Shown here: piece by piece, positions 22,153-31,564 of the stretch
Position numbering within the stretch: the first letter of the stretch is position 1
How the letters are laid out: every line of letters starts with the position of its first letter
From: Phaeodactylum tricornutum CCAP 1055/1
Taxonomy: Eukaryota; Bacillariophyta; Bacillariophyceae; Surirellales; Neidiaceae
Assembly (NCBI RefSeq): GCF_000150955.2
Contig: NC_011693.1
Location: 1-64,000 of the forward strand
Direction of reading: 5' to 3'
Length of the DNA stretch: 64,000 nucleotides
Notes under the pieces: generated by a model
The model's database searches: none
The model's input: only the letters and a program-made list of their open reading frames with translations
What the model was told of the DNA's origin: nothing
Translations under genes and position numbers: made by a program

Positions 22153-25100
22153 TTACGTTGCGCAGGTATTGCACATTGGCCCATCTGGTAGTATAGGGTC
22201 TGCTGTGTCTGTGCAGGACTGTGCAGCAAGGAACATTCCATCAACATTACAATCCAAAGGAAGCCAAGCCAGCCAGGGACAAAGGTTGCCCTCAAATGAA
22301 GATGCGCCATTAAACATTTCTTGCATGGTAGTTACCTTGCTGACATTCCAGCTTGACAGGTCGCCGTTGAAGGCAGCTGCAAACTGAAACATAGACTCCA
22401 TACTTGCAACCTGATCTACTCTCCATGAAAATAGGTTCCCATTAAAGGAGGATGCATGCCAAAACATAAAACTCATGTCTGTTACCTGGCCCACATTCCA
22501 TGTTGAGACATCGCCATTGAAGGCACCTGCCTCCTCAAACATAGCTCTCATGTTTGTAACCCGCATTACATTCCAGGATGAGAGGTCAGCATTGAAGACA
22601 GATGCAGCCTGGAACATACTTGACATGTTGATCACCTGATCTACATTCCATGCTGAGACATCGCTATTGAAAGTCTTTGTATTGTAAAACATAGACTCCA
22701 TATTTGCAACGTTGTCTACCCTCCATGATGAAAGATCCCCGTTGAAGGAAGATGCACCCCAAAACATGAAACTCATGTCTGTTACCTGTCCTACATTCCA
22801 CATAGCAAGATCACTGTTGAAAGCACTTGCATTGTAGAACATTGACTCCATATTTGAAACCTGATCTACCCTCCATGTTGAAAGGTCTCCATTAAAGGAG
22901 GATGCGCCCCAAAACATGAAACTCATGTCTGTTACCTGACTCACATTCCACAATGCAAGATCACCATTGAAAGAGCTTGCACCCTCAAACATAGACTCCA
23001 TACTTGCAACCCGGTCAACCCTCCATGATGAAAGATCCCCATTAAACGCCGATGCGCCCCAAAACATGAAACTCATGTCTGCTACCCGACTCACATTCCA
23101 AGCTGACAGATTGCTATTGAACGCATAAGCACCATTGAACATCGAATGCATTGTTGACGCGGCCGAAACATCCCAGTTACTCAGATCTTCATCAAACATT
23201 CCAATGGCGCTGTTCCGAGCTGATCCATCAAAAACTTGAGAAAAGTTGGAGATTCGTGACACATCCCATGATCCAATAGGATATCCATACACAGTCGCTG
23301 CGGTGGAGTCTACGGGGCTGGTTGTACCAACGTAAGCATCAACAGCATCATACAACTCCTGTGTGGTTTGAAAAGACAGGTGAGCCGGCAACGGTGACGA
23401 GGGATCAGGAGAACTTCTGGGCACCAGGATAACGGCCAATAGCACTATGACTCCTAGCAACACCACAATACTTGCAATGACAGACAGTCTAATGTAGCAA
23501 CGTTTCTTTGAGGAAGTAGTATATCCTGCTTTGGACTCGTCTTCATAGCCTTTCGTATCAAAGACAATGTCTTGACTTGTTGATCCCTGAGTACTTGTTG
23601 GCAGCCAAGTCTGGCCAATGCCACCACTTTTTGCTGAAGGTGGGTTTTGGAGAGAGAAAGACAGTGGTTCAACATTCCCTGGAGACTTTACTTTATGCCA
23701 AAGTGCCACCACCACAGAAGCAGTAGGTCTCACCAAGCGATCACGAGAGAGGCATGATGTGGCAACCATTTTGAGCGCTTTCCAGGACACCATCTCTATC
23801 TCTGGGAGATCCTTTGGTTTGGATGGGACTACGAGCATGGGCAAGTGCTTCTTTGTCGCTGCCAGAAGTGCTATGGATGATTCTTTCTTCCCTCCATGTG
23901 GAATCTTGCTTGTCATGCACTCCCATACTGTCACCCCAAACGAAAACATCTCACAAACGCGTGATATGTCAAGCACTTCTTCCGAGAGGATTTCTGGTGC
24001 TTGATATGCAGCTGTACCTGCTATCTGGTTGCCCTGGTGGCTTGTTGTGGCCAAAATTGTACTGAGACGGAGTTTCGTGGTGTGGAGGCCTTTTACTTTC
24101 GACTCTCCAAAGTCAGCCAACTTGGCAATTGTCAATTGTTTGTTCAGCAAGATATTCAGAGACTTAATATCATGGTGAACAATACCTTGCAGATGAAGAA
24201 ACTCTAAGGCTCCAGCAATACCTTTTAACAGAAAGAGCCGACGAGAAAATCCCATAGCATCCTTTTGGTTTCGATCATGGAGAGCATCAAATAATGTTGT
24301 ATGCATTAGCTCCATGACAATGAGAGGTCTCTCGACTTCACTCAATACGGTGATGCATCCAATAACGTGGATAATATTGGAGTGCTTGCTGCACTTGTGC
24401 GTCAAAATGGCTTCGGCGGCGAGTCGTTCCACATCACGGGCGATTTGAGAGAGAGAGAGAGACGCTACATCTCCATGGTACGCCTTGAGGCGCTTGACCG
24501 CAACTGGCCGGTGGTTGTAGGTCCCTCGAAAGACTTCCGCAAATCCTCCACCGCCCAGAAGATTCTTTTGGTCATCGCTAAACTCCAGCAATGATGCCTT
24601 GAGCGAGATAGCAAGCACATCCTCTTTGGATGGACGAAACGCTATCTTTTGTTGCTGTGGAGATAAGGCAACCTCATCTCCCACACAGTCGAGAGAGTTG
24701 TACTCTTGTACGGGATGGTGGATTCGGTCACTGGGGATAGAAACGGCGACTTCGGGGGCTTGTGTCTGTGCATCCGCCAGGACCTTATCAAATTGCTGCT
24801 GTACTGTCACGGAAGGATTCGATTTGCTCATTGCAAGAGTGCCAAACTGGTCGAGCAATTCTGCAACTCCTTTTGAGACGTCAACCAGCTGTGAAAAGAT
24901 GGCATTGGATTGCTCCATCTGTAGATCATTGATAGCAGTATTCAACTGACTCTCTGCTTCGAGGATTTTGTCGAGCAAAGTTTGGGATTGTAGCGTAGAC
25001 TTGAACATTTTGTTCCATGAGGACCGCTTGCTTCTAGGCGATGTAACGGCTTGTAAGCACAAGAAGACATTCTCCACGACTTCGTGGAAATGAATCAGGC

Positions 25101-25263
25101 GCGCACTTGCACAAACCGCTCCCCATTCATGCGCTCGCGCGACCACTATCGTCAGACGCTTGCCGATGCGGCCTGCCTCATCCTGGCATATTTGAGCGTT
25201 TCGACAGCTCTCAATGCCCGCCTTGGCGAGAGCTACGATAGAGAAGAACACAGCGTCCGCCAT
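22153..25263 (-). CDS. TKL receptor-like kinase with BspA/DUF285 repeats
   Basis: 1036 residues in one open frame. Residues 1-150 form a helical region that resembles the MLKL-type N-terminal bundle (inference). A complete protein kinase domain follows: glycine loop at 236-240, VAVK lysine 257, catalytic HHDIKSLN at 363-370, DFG at 384-386 and a GTAAYQAPE activation segment. The sequence style is tyrosine-kinase-like (TKL) Ser/Thr kinase. A single membrane span lies at about 592-614. The C-terminal part (about 650-1010) is 13-14 repeats of about 27 residues with W-N/R-V, M.SMF and AFNGDLS, the DUF285/BspA-like leucine-rich family. The kinase is N-terminal and the repeats C-terminal, the reverse of plant receptor kinases. 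With the kinase in the cytosol, the repeats would face outside or a lumen. The repeats alternate as 54-residue pairs, so they spread by unit duplication. The ligand is unknown. Confidence 0.9.
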   Translation of the reverse strand: MADAVFFSIVALAKAGIESCRNAQICQDEAGRIGKRLTIVVARAHEWGAVCASARLIHFHEVVENVFLCLQAVTSPRSKRSSWNKMFKSTLQSQTLLDKILEAESQLNTAINDLQMEQSNAIFSQLVDVSKGVAELLDQFGTLAMSKSNPSVTVQQQFDKVLADAQTQAPEVAVSIPSDRIHHPVQEYNSLDCVGDEVALSPQQQKIAFRPSKEDVLAISLKASLLEFSDDQKNLLGGGGFAEVFRGTYNHRPVAVKRLKAYHGDVASLSLSQIARDVERLAAEAILTHKCSKHSNIIHVIGCITVLSEVERPLIVMELMHTTLFDALHDRNQKDAMGFSRRLFLLKGIAGALEFLHLQGIVHHDIKSLNILLNKQLTIAKLADFGESKVKGLHTTKLRLSTILATTSHQGNQIAGTAAYQAPEILSEEVLDISRVCEMFSFGVTVWECMTSKIPHGGKKESSIALLAATKKHLPMLVVPSKPKDLPEIEMVSWKALKMVATSCLSRDRLVRPTASVVVALWHKVKSPGNVEPLSFSLQNPPSAKSGGIGQTWLPTSTQGSTSQDIVFDTKGYEDESKAGYTTSSKKRCYIRLSVIASIVVLLGVIVLLAVILVPRSSPDPSSPLPAHLSFQTTQELYDAVDAYVGTTSPVDSTAATVYGYPIGSWDVSRISNFSQVFDGSARNSAIGMFDEDLSNWDVSAASTMHSMFNGAYAFNSNLSAWNVSRVADMSFMFWGASAFNGDLSSWRVDRVASMESMFEGASSFNGDLALWNVSQVTDMSFMFWGASSFNGDLSTWRVDQVSNMESMFYNASAFNSDLAMWNVGQVTDMSFMFWGASSFNGDLSSWRVDNVANMESMFYNTKTFNSDVSAWNVDQVINMSSMFQAASVFNADLSSWNVMRVTNMRAMFEEAGAFNGDVSTWNVGQVTDMSFMFWHASSFNGNLFSWRVDQVASMESMFQFAAAFNGDLSSWNVSKVTTMQEMFNGASSFEGNLCPWLAWLPLDCNVDGMFLAAQSCTDTADPILPDGPMCNTCAT

Positions 25264-26845
25264 TCTGATGTGTACACAGTTTTGATGTACAACTTTTGTC
25301 GACCTTTGCCAAGGGCCGAAATAGAGCTGCCCGTTTTTAAATTTGACGTCGAGTGTTGACAGTGAGGTTGTGCGAAATGATCAACGGCGGCGTCTTCCGT
25401 GCATACCAACAGTGAAGTTGTACCTCCTAGCTAGGATGACTGGTACAGGTTCCAGTGCATACCCTTCTCGTCCAATGAAACGGAATATTTCATCGCTTCA
25501 CAAGACTACTACAGGTCACATAGGATTCCAAAATAACCACGTGTCTGTAGTGGATCGTAGTGTCTACTCACAGTCAGTCCTGCTAATTTGTTTTTGAATT
25601 CTGCAGTAAAATGTAAATGAAATATATATGCCGCACGGGAACAAAATGTGACAAGCTAACAGTACAGGAAGTTGTTGACCGTGAGATACAGCACGCGGAC
25701 ATCTCCTGAATCTACAGTTAGAAACCTTAAATGAAAGAAATAAAAAAGTGTACAGCATTAAATATGTATTAGCTGGCACTTATTGCCCTATTCGACTTTA
25801 TCGACCTTGCAGAAAAACGAAACCAAACAAACATGTGAGGATCTTGCTGTTAATGTTCACTGTCAATATATGAAACCAAATAGAGAAATGCCAGTTGATC
25901 ACCACAAAACGCACAGCATGTTGAGACTGAATCTCGTATCCCGAAAAACGCGCTTATTTTCACTGGAGATCTGTAGCCATCAACAACTCGCTAGCTAGAC
26001 TAGCATCATAGAAGACTACAAGTGTCTGGGCTACCTTTATTGTCCAAAGACAACCCAGCCTAACAGTAAGGAAGGACACTTTTGAACTCATTCGAGCTTA
26101 TGTCTCTGTATCTATCTGACGCCTAGTAAAAACCGGTAATTCACAGTTAGTAATGTAAAACAGCTTCGTTGAAGCCTCAAGCTCACAAATCCGGTCTGCC
26201 ACACCGAAGATACGTGAATCATCCTGGGGCTCAAAATCGTTCCTCTAGCAAAATCATTTAACAGTAACGATGAGATTCAACAAACCTGAAGTAGTTCCTA
26301 TAAGAATAAATGAAAGTATCAAGGGATGTAAATATGACAGAGACGAGACGAACAAATTGCAGGCACGTGTGATAGGCCTGACCACAACAGGCAGAAAGCG
26401 TCTCATATTACTCTGCCAATTCTTGCTTTCTGTCTGTCAGTGTTCGTTAGTATTTTGCTGCCCCTGTTGCTCGCCCTGCTTAGCGGGCTTCCATATGGAC
26501 ACGGTGTTTTCCCAAAGATCGCATTACGTGGTCGAATCGGACCAAACGGCAGACCAAACAAAGGTGAGCTTTGGACAAAGATCTACAACGGAGACATGCT
26601 TTGTGTCGCCGTGGCCCAATGGCATTCAAAGAACGTGTGCATTGTGCGTCTTTGACATAGCTGAGAATTGTAGCTAATTGTAAGGTAACAAGAGCAGTTC
26701 TTGACTACTTGTGGATCAAACAAGTACCACAGAGGACCAGCTTGATAGTCTACTGGCCGACGTCTTTTGGCCGGGCCCAGCCTCTTTCAACAATTGCTTA
26801 AAGTTTCGTTGAATTTGGTGCCGGAGACGGGAACTAGTAAGGGGC
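25264..26845. other. 1.6 kb intergenic region, one weak ORF
   Basis: No gene is supported. A plus-strand frame at about 26270-26677 (135 codons) overlaps another at 26440-26655 that reads like a signal peptide (VSILLPLLLALLSGLPYG) but lacks an ATG. It could be an exon or noise. ACTGT-type motifs occur near 25571, 25714, 25852 and 26141. Confidence 0.4.
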
Positions 26846-27355
26846 ATGGCCTCGTCACTTTATGACAATCTGTTTCGACAAGATTATCATTGCCCTAGCG
26901 AGACCAACGATGTACCATCTGAGGACAGATCGACGGAAATGGAGCAATACGAAAACGAAAGTTCTCGCTCAATGTCAAAGCACCATTCTTGTTCCATATG
27001 GATGCGTCCTATTTTGTACACTCGCCGATGGCCAGTAACACTGTAAGGACCACCGGCAGCAAACGCTACCGTCATACATTGGAGAAAAGCGCAACGGAGG
27101 AGCCAGAGCCTTCTAAATTCGCCGTGTATGTCGAGGCCATTCTGGCTTCATATGAGCCCGTCGCATTGGTACACTCGGACATGGTCAGAACTAGTGAAGC
27201 CGTCTCCAGCTTTACGTATCGTTCCAATCGACACCGTGAATTCGTCGGCAGACAGCGCAATGGACCTTCCAGATAAAATCTTGAGCATCTTCTCCGTTGA
27301 TGCCAAATCCGACCTGATTTCGCATGAACCCGTCCTCTTCTACACTGGCACATAG
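26846..27355 (+). other. possible small gene or gene remnant
   Basis: An ATG at 26846 opens 66 codons (MASSLYDNLFRQDYHCP). A second frame continues from 26989 to 27276, and the first frame is open again at 27128-27355. The short frames chain along one strand, which could mean an unrecognised intron or a decayed gene. No domain is seen, and a minus-strand frame (27072-27362) is equally open. Unrecognised; low confidence. Confidence 0.25.
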
Positions 27356-28057
27356 CCAGCACTCAGCCCGGCTTCAGCAGAGCACCAATTGCCGCTGTGG
27401 TGCCATCAGAGGAGAATCGCGACAAATCCGTTAAATTTTGTAAACAAAAGCAGCACGGATCAATATTATTGCGGCAAGAATTGTCACCTTCATGACTCTG
27501 CAGCTGTTTAAGACGTGAATATCGAGGACTGAAGAAAAAGATTTTGTTGGTATTCCTATCCTCTTCCTTTTTGTTTGGCGATAATTGTTGCATGACAGTA
27601 CTTGTAGATGGCAAAATAGCCAAGCAAGAAATGAACAGGATTCAGACTTGCATGAACACGGCGAGGGCTATTTCTATTTCGTGATGCTTTCGCTTTCAGT
27701 CGTTTCCTACAGAAGAATTATTTCTATCGGGCTCATGCCGCAAAGTCGTGCATTGCGAAGGTCCCGGTTCTTATTGTTTCCTTTTTGCAAAGTAACAGCG
27801 TCCGGTTTAACCCTACCCACAAGAAGGGTTGTGTGAAATTCCCAATTTCTAGAGGAAGAAGTGGCACTCCTCCCGCTTGACCGGAGTGTTGACTGCGTTG
27901 TAATAACAAGTCTCGAAATTTTCAAGGAAACGTATCTTTCGTTCTTCTCCGTGCTAGAAGATGCATCTCTCTATGGGGCCAGCCTTGAGAAACAAGTAGC
28001 AAAGTACACCGGCACTTGAACATAGGGTGAATGCGGATCCAGCGCATATAAATCAGT
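27356..28057. other. intergenic region, nothing seen
   Basis: No ORF with protein-like composition, no RNA and no repeat recognised. It contains the promoter side of the TMEM65-type gene. Confidence 0.5.
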
Positions 28058-29086
28058 ATGACAATGGCGGTGATGAAATTTTACCATCCCTTTTGCGGCG
28101 CCAAAAGAGCTTGGTCTACTTTAGTTCGCCAGCAGAAACAGAGCCTGGTTTGTATGCTAGCAACGCGCAGCAATTCAAGCTCTGCAAGAAGCCAATCCAC
28201 CCTTTTGGCAATAGAAGGAGCAGCCAACGCGAGACACACTGTTCCGCGCACAGAATTGTGGAAGGTCTTTATGACTGCAGCTGTTCCAATGGCAGGCTTC
28301 GGTTTCATGGATCAAACCGTTATGTTACAAGCCGGGCACGTGATTGACTGCACTCTGGGTGTGGCCTTTGGATTGAGTACTTTAACCGCCGCCGCTTTTG
28401 GGCAAGTTTGCTCTGATGCTTCTGGCGTCTTGTTTGGTGGAACCTTGGAAAGGCTCGCATCTAACATGGGCTTACGAAAGGCCAATTTGACCACCGCCCA
28501 ACGTCTGTTGCCAGTCGTGCAACGTACAAAGCTTCTGGGTGCACTCGGCGGCGTCATATTTGGTTGTTGTCTCGGCCTTGCCAATCTTTTGTTCATCGAT
28601 ACCAAGCGATCTTCGACACTTAAATTGCAAGCGTTGAATGAAGAGCAAGAATTCAAATTTCAAGTTGAAGCTTCCAACGAAATCCCCGGTGTGACTACTT
28701 TAACGGTACGAGGTCCGGATGTCGACGGGATTCTGGCGTCCATGACTGCGGCGCTTGCAGTGCAAGGTTGCTCCTTGATTGAGCTTCACGCCAAACGTTT
28801 AAACGAAGAAGATAGTCACATTCACGATGTCTTTTCCGTGGTGCATCGCGATACGAACGAACGCTTTGACGACGACGATTTGCCTGCTTTGGCGCAGGCT
28901 TTGCTGGAAGCTACAAAGACCCCCATGAATCACGATGCCGTACAGGCCCTTACACACGATTTGGAACGAACTGTACAAGCGCTTCGATCTCGTGTTCACA
29001 AGCTCGAAAAAGTCTTGCGAGACAAGCAAATTCAAGTTGTCCCGCGTTCATCGTCGACCACAGAGATGATTGAACAAGAAACCTAA
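28058..29086 (+). CDS. TMEM65 family protein with C-terminal ACT domain
   Basis: 342 residues. Residues 1-55 are rich in R, S and K with few acids, typical of a mitochondrial presequence. Residues 62-180 match TMEM65 (PF10507): RTELWKVFM, then FGFMDQTVMLQAG, AFGLSTLTAAAFGQVCSDASG and a last hydrophobic segment at about 158-180. Animal TMEM65 is an inner mitochondrial membrane protein tied to sodium-calcium exchange. Residues 211-285 read like an ACT domain (TLTVRGPDVDGILASMTAAL, then IELHAKRL), followed by a coiled-coil helix (292-328). Animal TMEM65 ends soon after its membrane part, so the ACT plus coiled-coil tail is an added module and may sense a small ligand (inference). The start ATG at 28058 gives the presequence; no intron is needed. 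Confidence 0.85.
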   Translation: MTMAVMKFYHPFCGAKRAWSTLVRQQKQSLVCMLATRSNSSSARSQSTLLAIEGAANARHTVPRTELWKVFMTAAVPMAGFGFMDQTVMLQAGHVIDCTLGVAFGLSTLTAAAFGQVCSDASGVLFGGTLERLASNMGLRKANLTTAQRLLPVVQRTKLLGALGGVIFGCCLGLANLLFIDTKRSSTLKLQALNEEQEFKFQVEASNEIPGVTTLTVRGPDVDGILASMTAALAVQGCSLIELHAKRLNEEDSHIHDVFSVVHRDTNERFDDDDLPALAQALLEATKTPMNHDAVQALTHDLERTVQALRSRVHKLEKVLRDKQIQVVPRSSSTTEMIEQET

Positions 29087-29349
29087 AGCACACAATGAAT
29101 CAAGGCCAAACCTCCAATTTTTCTACTCAATTTTGCATGTAACAATTTTCAATAATTTTAAGGGACCTTCAAGTCTATCTTTTCCTTTCTTGTATGACCG
29201 GAAGAACGACCGGTTGGTGAGCGTATGGGAAATTTGCTTTCACAGAAGCTTCTCATTTTCTTCGTAGCGAGATTCCTTGTACTTTCGAAAGAGCCATTAG
29301 GCAAGTAGATAGCACTTTAAACTCCTGCATTTCGGCCAGACTCTTGAAA
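29087..29349. other. intergenic region
   Basis: 3' flank of the TMEM65-type gene; nothing recognised. Confidence 0.5.
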
Positions 29350-29529
29350 ATGATGGATTCACAGTCAATGATAAAAGCAGCGTTTTTAGTTTTCTTTTTC
29401 TTTTGTGCAGTTTGTTTTCAAAGATCGAGTAGTTTTCCATCACACCTCATGGGTCCAGCTAAAGTAAAATTGGCATTTGCCTCCATCGCACTGCGAAGTA
29501 ACCTTAAGAAAGGCAACGGAAATCCATAG
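29350..29529 (+). CDS. possible small secretory peptide or first exon
   Basis: 59 codons from an ATG at 29350. The first 30 residues form a convincing signal peptide (MIKAAFLVFFFFCAVCFQ) followed by SSSFPSH. That resembles the hydrophobic leader plus an aromatic residue used in diatom plastid targeting. The remainder is basic (LRSNLKKGNG). A TTCACAGTCA motif lies just inside its start. It may be a short protein, the first exon of a longer gene, or chance. Confidence 0.3.
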   Translation: MMDSQSMIKAAFLVFFFFCAVCFQRSSSFPSHLMGPAKVKLAFASIALRSNLKKGNGNP

Positions 29530-30099
29530 CACATTCAACAGAGAGGGTACCGAAAGGATGGAACCCTAACTGCTACTGCTGATAGGTTTCAAAAATGTGT
29601 GAAGTTATGCCGGCTCATAGTCAATTGATAATTCTTTCAGATTGGCATGTTGTCGGTTTGGGTTTTCTCAAGAAGTACCGTATCGTATGTATGTAAGTAT
29701 GTATGTAAGTATGTATGTAATAGTTACAAGAGAGCGACAGTTTCCGGCTTGCAAGTTTCGATATATGGAGAGCCTGCATTGGCTTCCGTTGGATACTCTG
29801 CTTTTGTATTTATCTATAAAAAGTCACAAGCCATAACAAGAATAGAACTAAACAACCTTAGTTGACTGCACAAGATCTTAAGCTTTTGGGCGACACAGAA
29901 CCAAAAGCATGTTTACGCGGAGCGACAGACTCTCTGCTGCGATTTTTAGCATGTTTATACATGTTTGGCTTGCGGGACTGTCACGGTGAGGTTTGGAACG
30001 AACAGCGTTCGAAGAAACATCTCCTGTGGCGTCAACCCAAAATCCTATATTTTCCGTGTGTTTTAAGATCCACTCAAACAATTTAATAGCAAGGCAATC
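29530..30099. other. intergenic region with a short microsatellite
   Basis: No gene seen. Apart from the ATGTATGTAAGT repeat at 29685-29720, nothing is recognised. Confidence 0.5.
29685..29720. repeat. ATGTATGTAAGT microsatellite
   Basis: Nearly three perfect copies of a 12-base unit ATGTATGTAAGT. Confidence 0.9.
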
Positions 30100-30969
30100 A
30101 TGGTCTTGCGTACTAGTCTCAGCAGTACGATGGAACCCACAACAAAGACCTTCAAATCTGCCAGTATATCTCCTGCTTCAACCCCAAGCAGAGGATCTTC
30201 GTCGCCGCGTCGAAAATCATCCAAGTCATTAAACAAACCGGCCGTCATACCCCAAACCCAGCACTCCATTCTCTGGTGTGGCATCGCTCGCAATCACACT
30301 CCTCTAGCCCGTGTATTGGTTGGTGGGAAAACCCAGGATCACGCAAAAAATGTAATTGCTTTGGGTCGTTCCATAGTCAAGGCGGAACCGAAATCTGGCT
30401 GGGATTACTTTCATTTCGGCAACGACGAACAAGAGTACGGAGTTCGCGGTGTCAAGTTTCACGTATACGAACGTAACGCCTTTGCGCCAGGTGAGAAGGT
30501 CACCCTTCGAGGTCTGGTCGAAGAAACTTTTTTGAACGGTCAAAAAGTCGAAGTGGTTGCGTACTACGCCGATCAAGATAAGTACCGGATCCGTCCCGAT
30601 GCCTCGTTGAATGCACAAGAAACTTTGCTGGGAGATGGCACAGTGTACGTACCGAGCGAGCACGTGGTCGGTCAATCTAGTTTGGAATACATTGTTTGGA
30701 CCTATGCTTGTGTGTACCACAACAGAAAGATGACGCAAACGTCGGCCTGTTTGTTTGTGGAAAAACTAGCGGTTCTTTCCGAAGCGTTGAGGGGACCGTG
30801 GCGCGAGGTAGACCGCCTTGGGGCTCAAGATATGTTTGCTGCCGTTATGCAGGCCCAGGCTGAAATGTATGAAGCCGTTGGCAACGAAGCCTTTCACGAA
30901 GAGTCCTTGGAATATTCGAAACGCGTAATTGAAAACAATATCGAGCTCTTGTCCGAAGGGAGCTTTTAG
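30100..30969 (+). CDS. longin-like protein with an inserted SH3-like segment
   Basis: 289 residues. Residues 1-50 are a low-complexity S/T/P/K linker. Residues 56-125 (ILWCGIARNHTPLARVL ... WDYFHF ... GVKFHVYE) and 197-260 (YIVWTYACVYHNR, SACLFVEKLAVLSEALRG) together resemble the two halves of a longin/SNARE-like fold, as in VAMP7, Ykt6 and trafficking adaptors. Between them, about 126-190, sits an extra segment (APGEKVTLRGLVEE, NGQKVEVVAYYADQDKYRIR) with the look of a small SH3-like barrel. No SNARE helix or membrane anchor follows. The likely role is vesicle trafficking (inference from fold resemblance). The ATG at 30100 is used; MEPTT at 30130 is an alternative. Confidence 0.5.
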   Translation: MVLRTSLSSTMEPTTKTFKSASISPASTPSRGSSSPRRKSSKSLNKPAVIPQTQHSILWCGIARNHTPLARVLVGGKTQDHAKNVIALGRSIVKAEPKSGWDYFHFGNDEQEYGVRGVKFHVYERNAFAPGEKVTLRGLVEETFLNGQKVEVVAYYADQDKYRIRPDASLNAQETLLGDGTVYVPSEHVVGQSSLEYIVWTYACVYHNRKMTQTSACLFVEKLAVLSEALRGPWREVDRLGAQDMFAAVMQAQAEMYEAVGNEAFHEESLEYSKRVIENNIELLSEGSF

Positions 30970-31564
30970 GACGTAAAAGCCTTGGCAGATATGTTTGGGG
31001 TCGTGTACTGCAGTGCAAGCTAGATACCGAGGCGATCTACCGCAAGCAGTCAAGCCCGAACTTCACAAAATTTACGTTGTGCATGATTGTAAACATCTTT
31101 GTGTGATCAATCTATTTACAGGTTATGGATGACATGTCAAAGTAACTAGATCCCTCTAAAGGATTTCTTTGTTTTCACAATCAATAGCAGTTACTAGTCT
31201 TTAGAAAACACAGGTTGCTGCTTGCTCACGTTTGGAAAAGACCCGAGTTTCGCTACGTATCCGAGAATAATAATCTGTGGAGGGGAACGAGGATAGCTGT
31301 TTCTAAGAATGCTGTTCTTCGCCTGTCCTTCGCTCGTACGCGTGTACCGTGATCCTCTTTGTCGGCCGTCGCCGAAATAGTCCAGCCGAAACGTCGCTCA
31401 CAGTCAGGGAAGGAAACCGTCAACAGTAACTGTGATTGCCAAGTTACAGTTCTGAGGTCTTCCTACGATTCCGGAATCGTTCGGCGGTTGAATCTGTGGT
31501 GGTGCGTCCTCGCAGCTATCACCTATCCCTCTCTGCCTACGTGTTCCTTTCTATCAGTGTCACC
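30970..31564. other. intergenic region and ArfGAP leader
   Basis: No separate gene. ACTGT-type motifs cluster at 31399, 31426 and 31443, 120-170 bases before the ArfGAP ATG. The frame open from 31436 lacks an ATG until 31565. Confidence 0.5.

Noticed and set aside
28027-28347. Overlapping plus frame at the start of the TMEM65 gene
   Set aside because: Out of frame with the conserved TMEM65 sequence and without domain features.
31436-31564. Longer N-terminus for the ArfGAP protein
   Set aside because: The open frame starts at a TTG. The first ATG, in good context and just before the ArfGAP domain, is at 31565.
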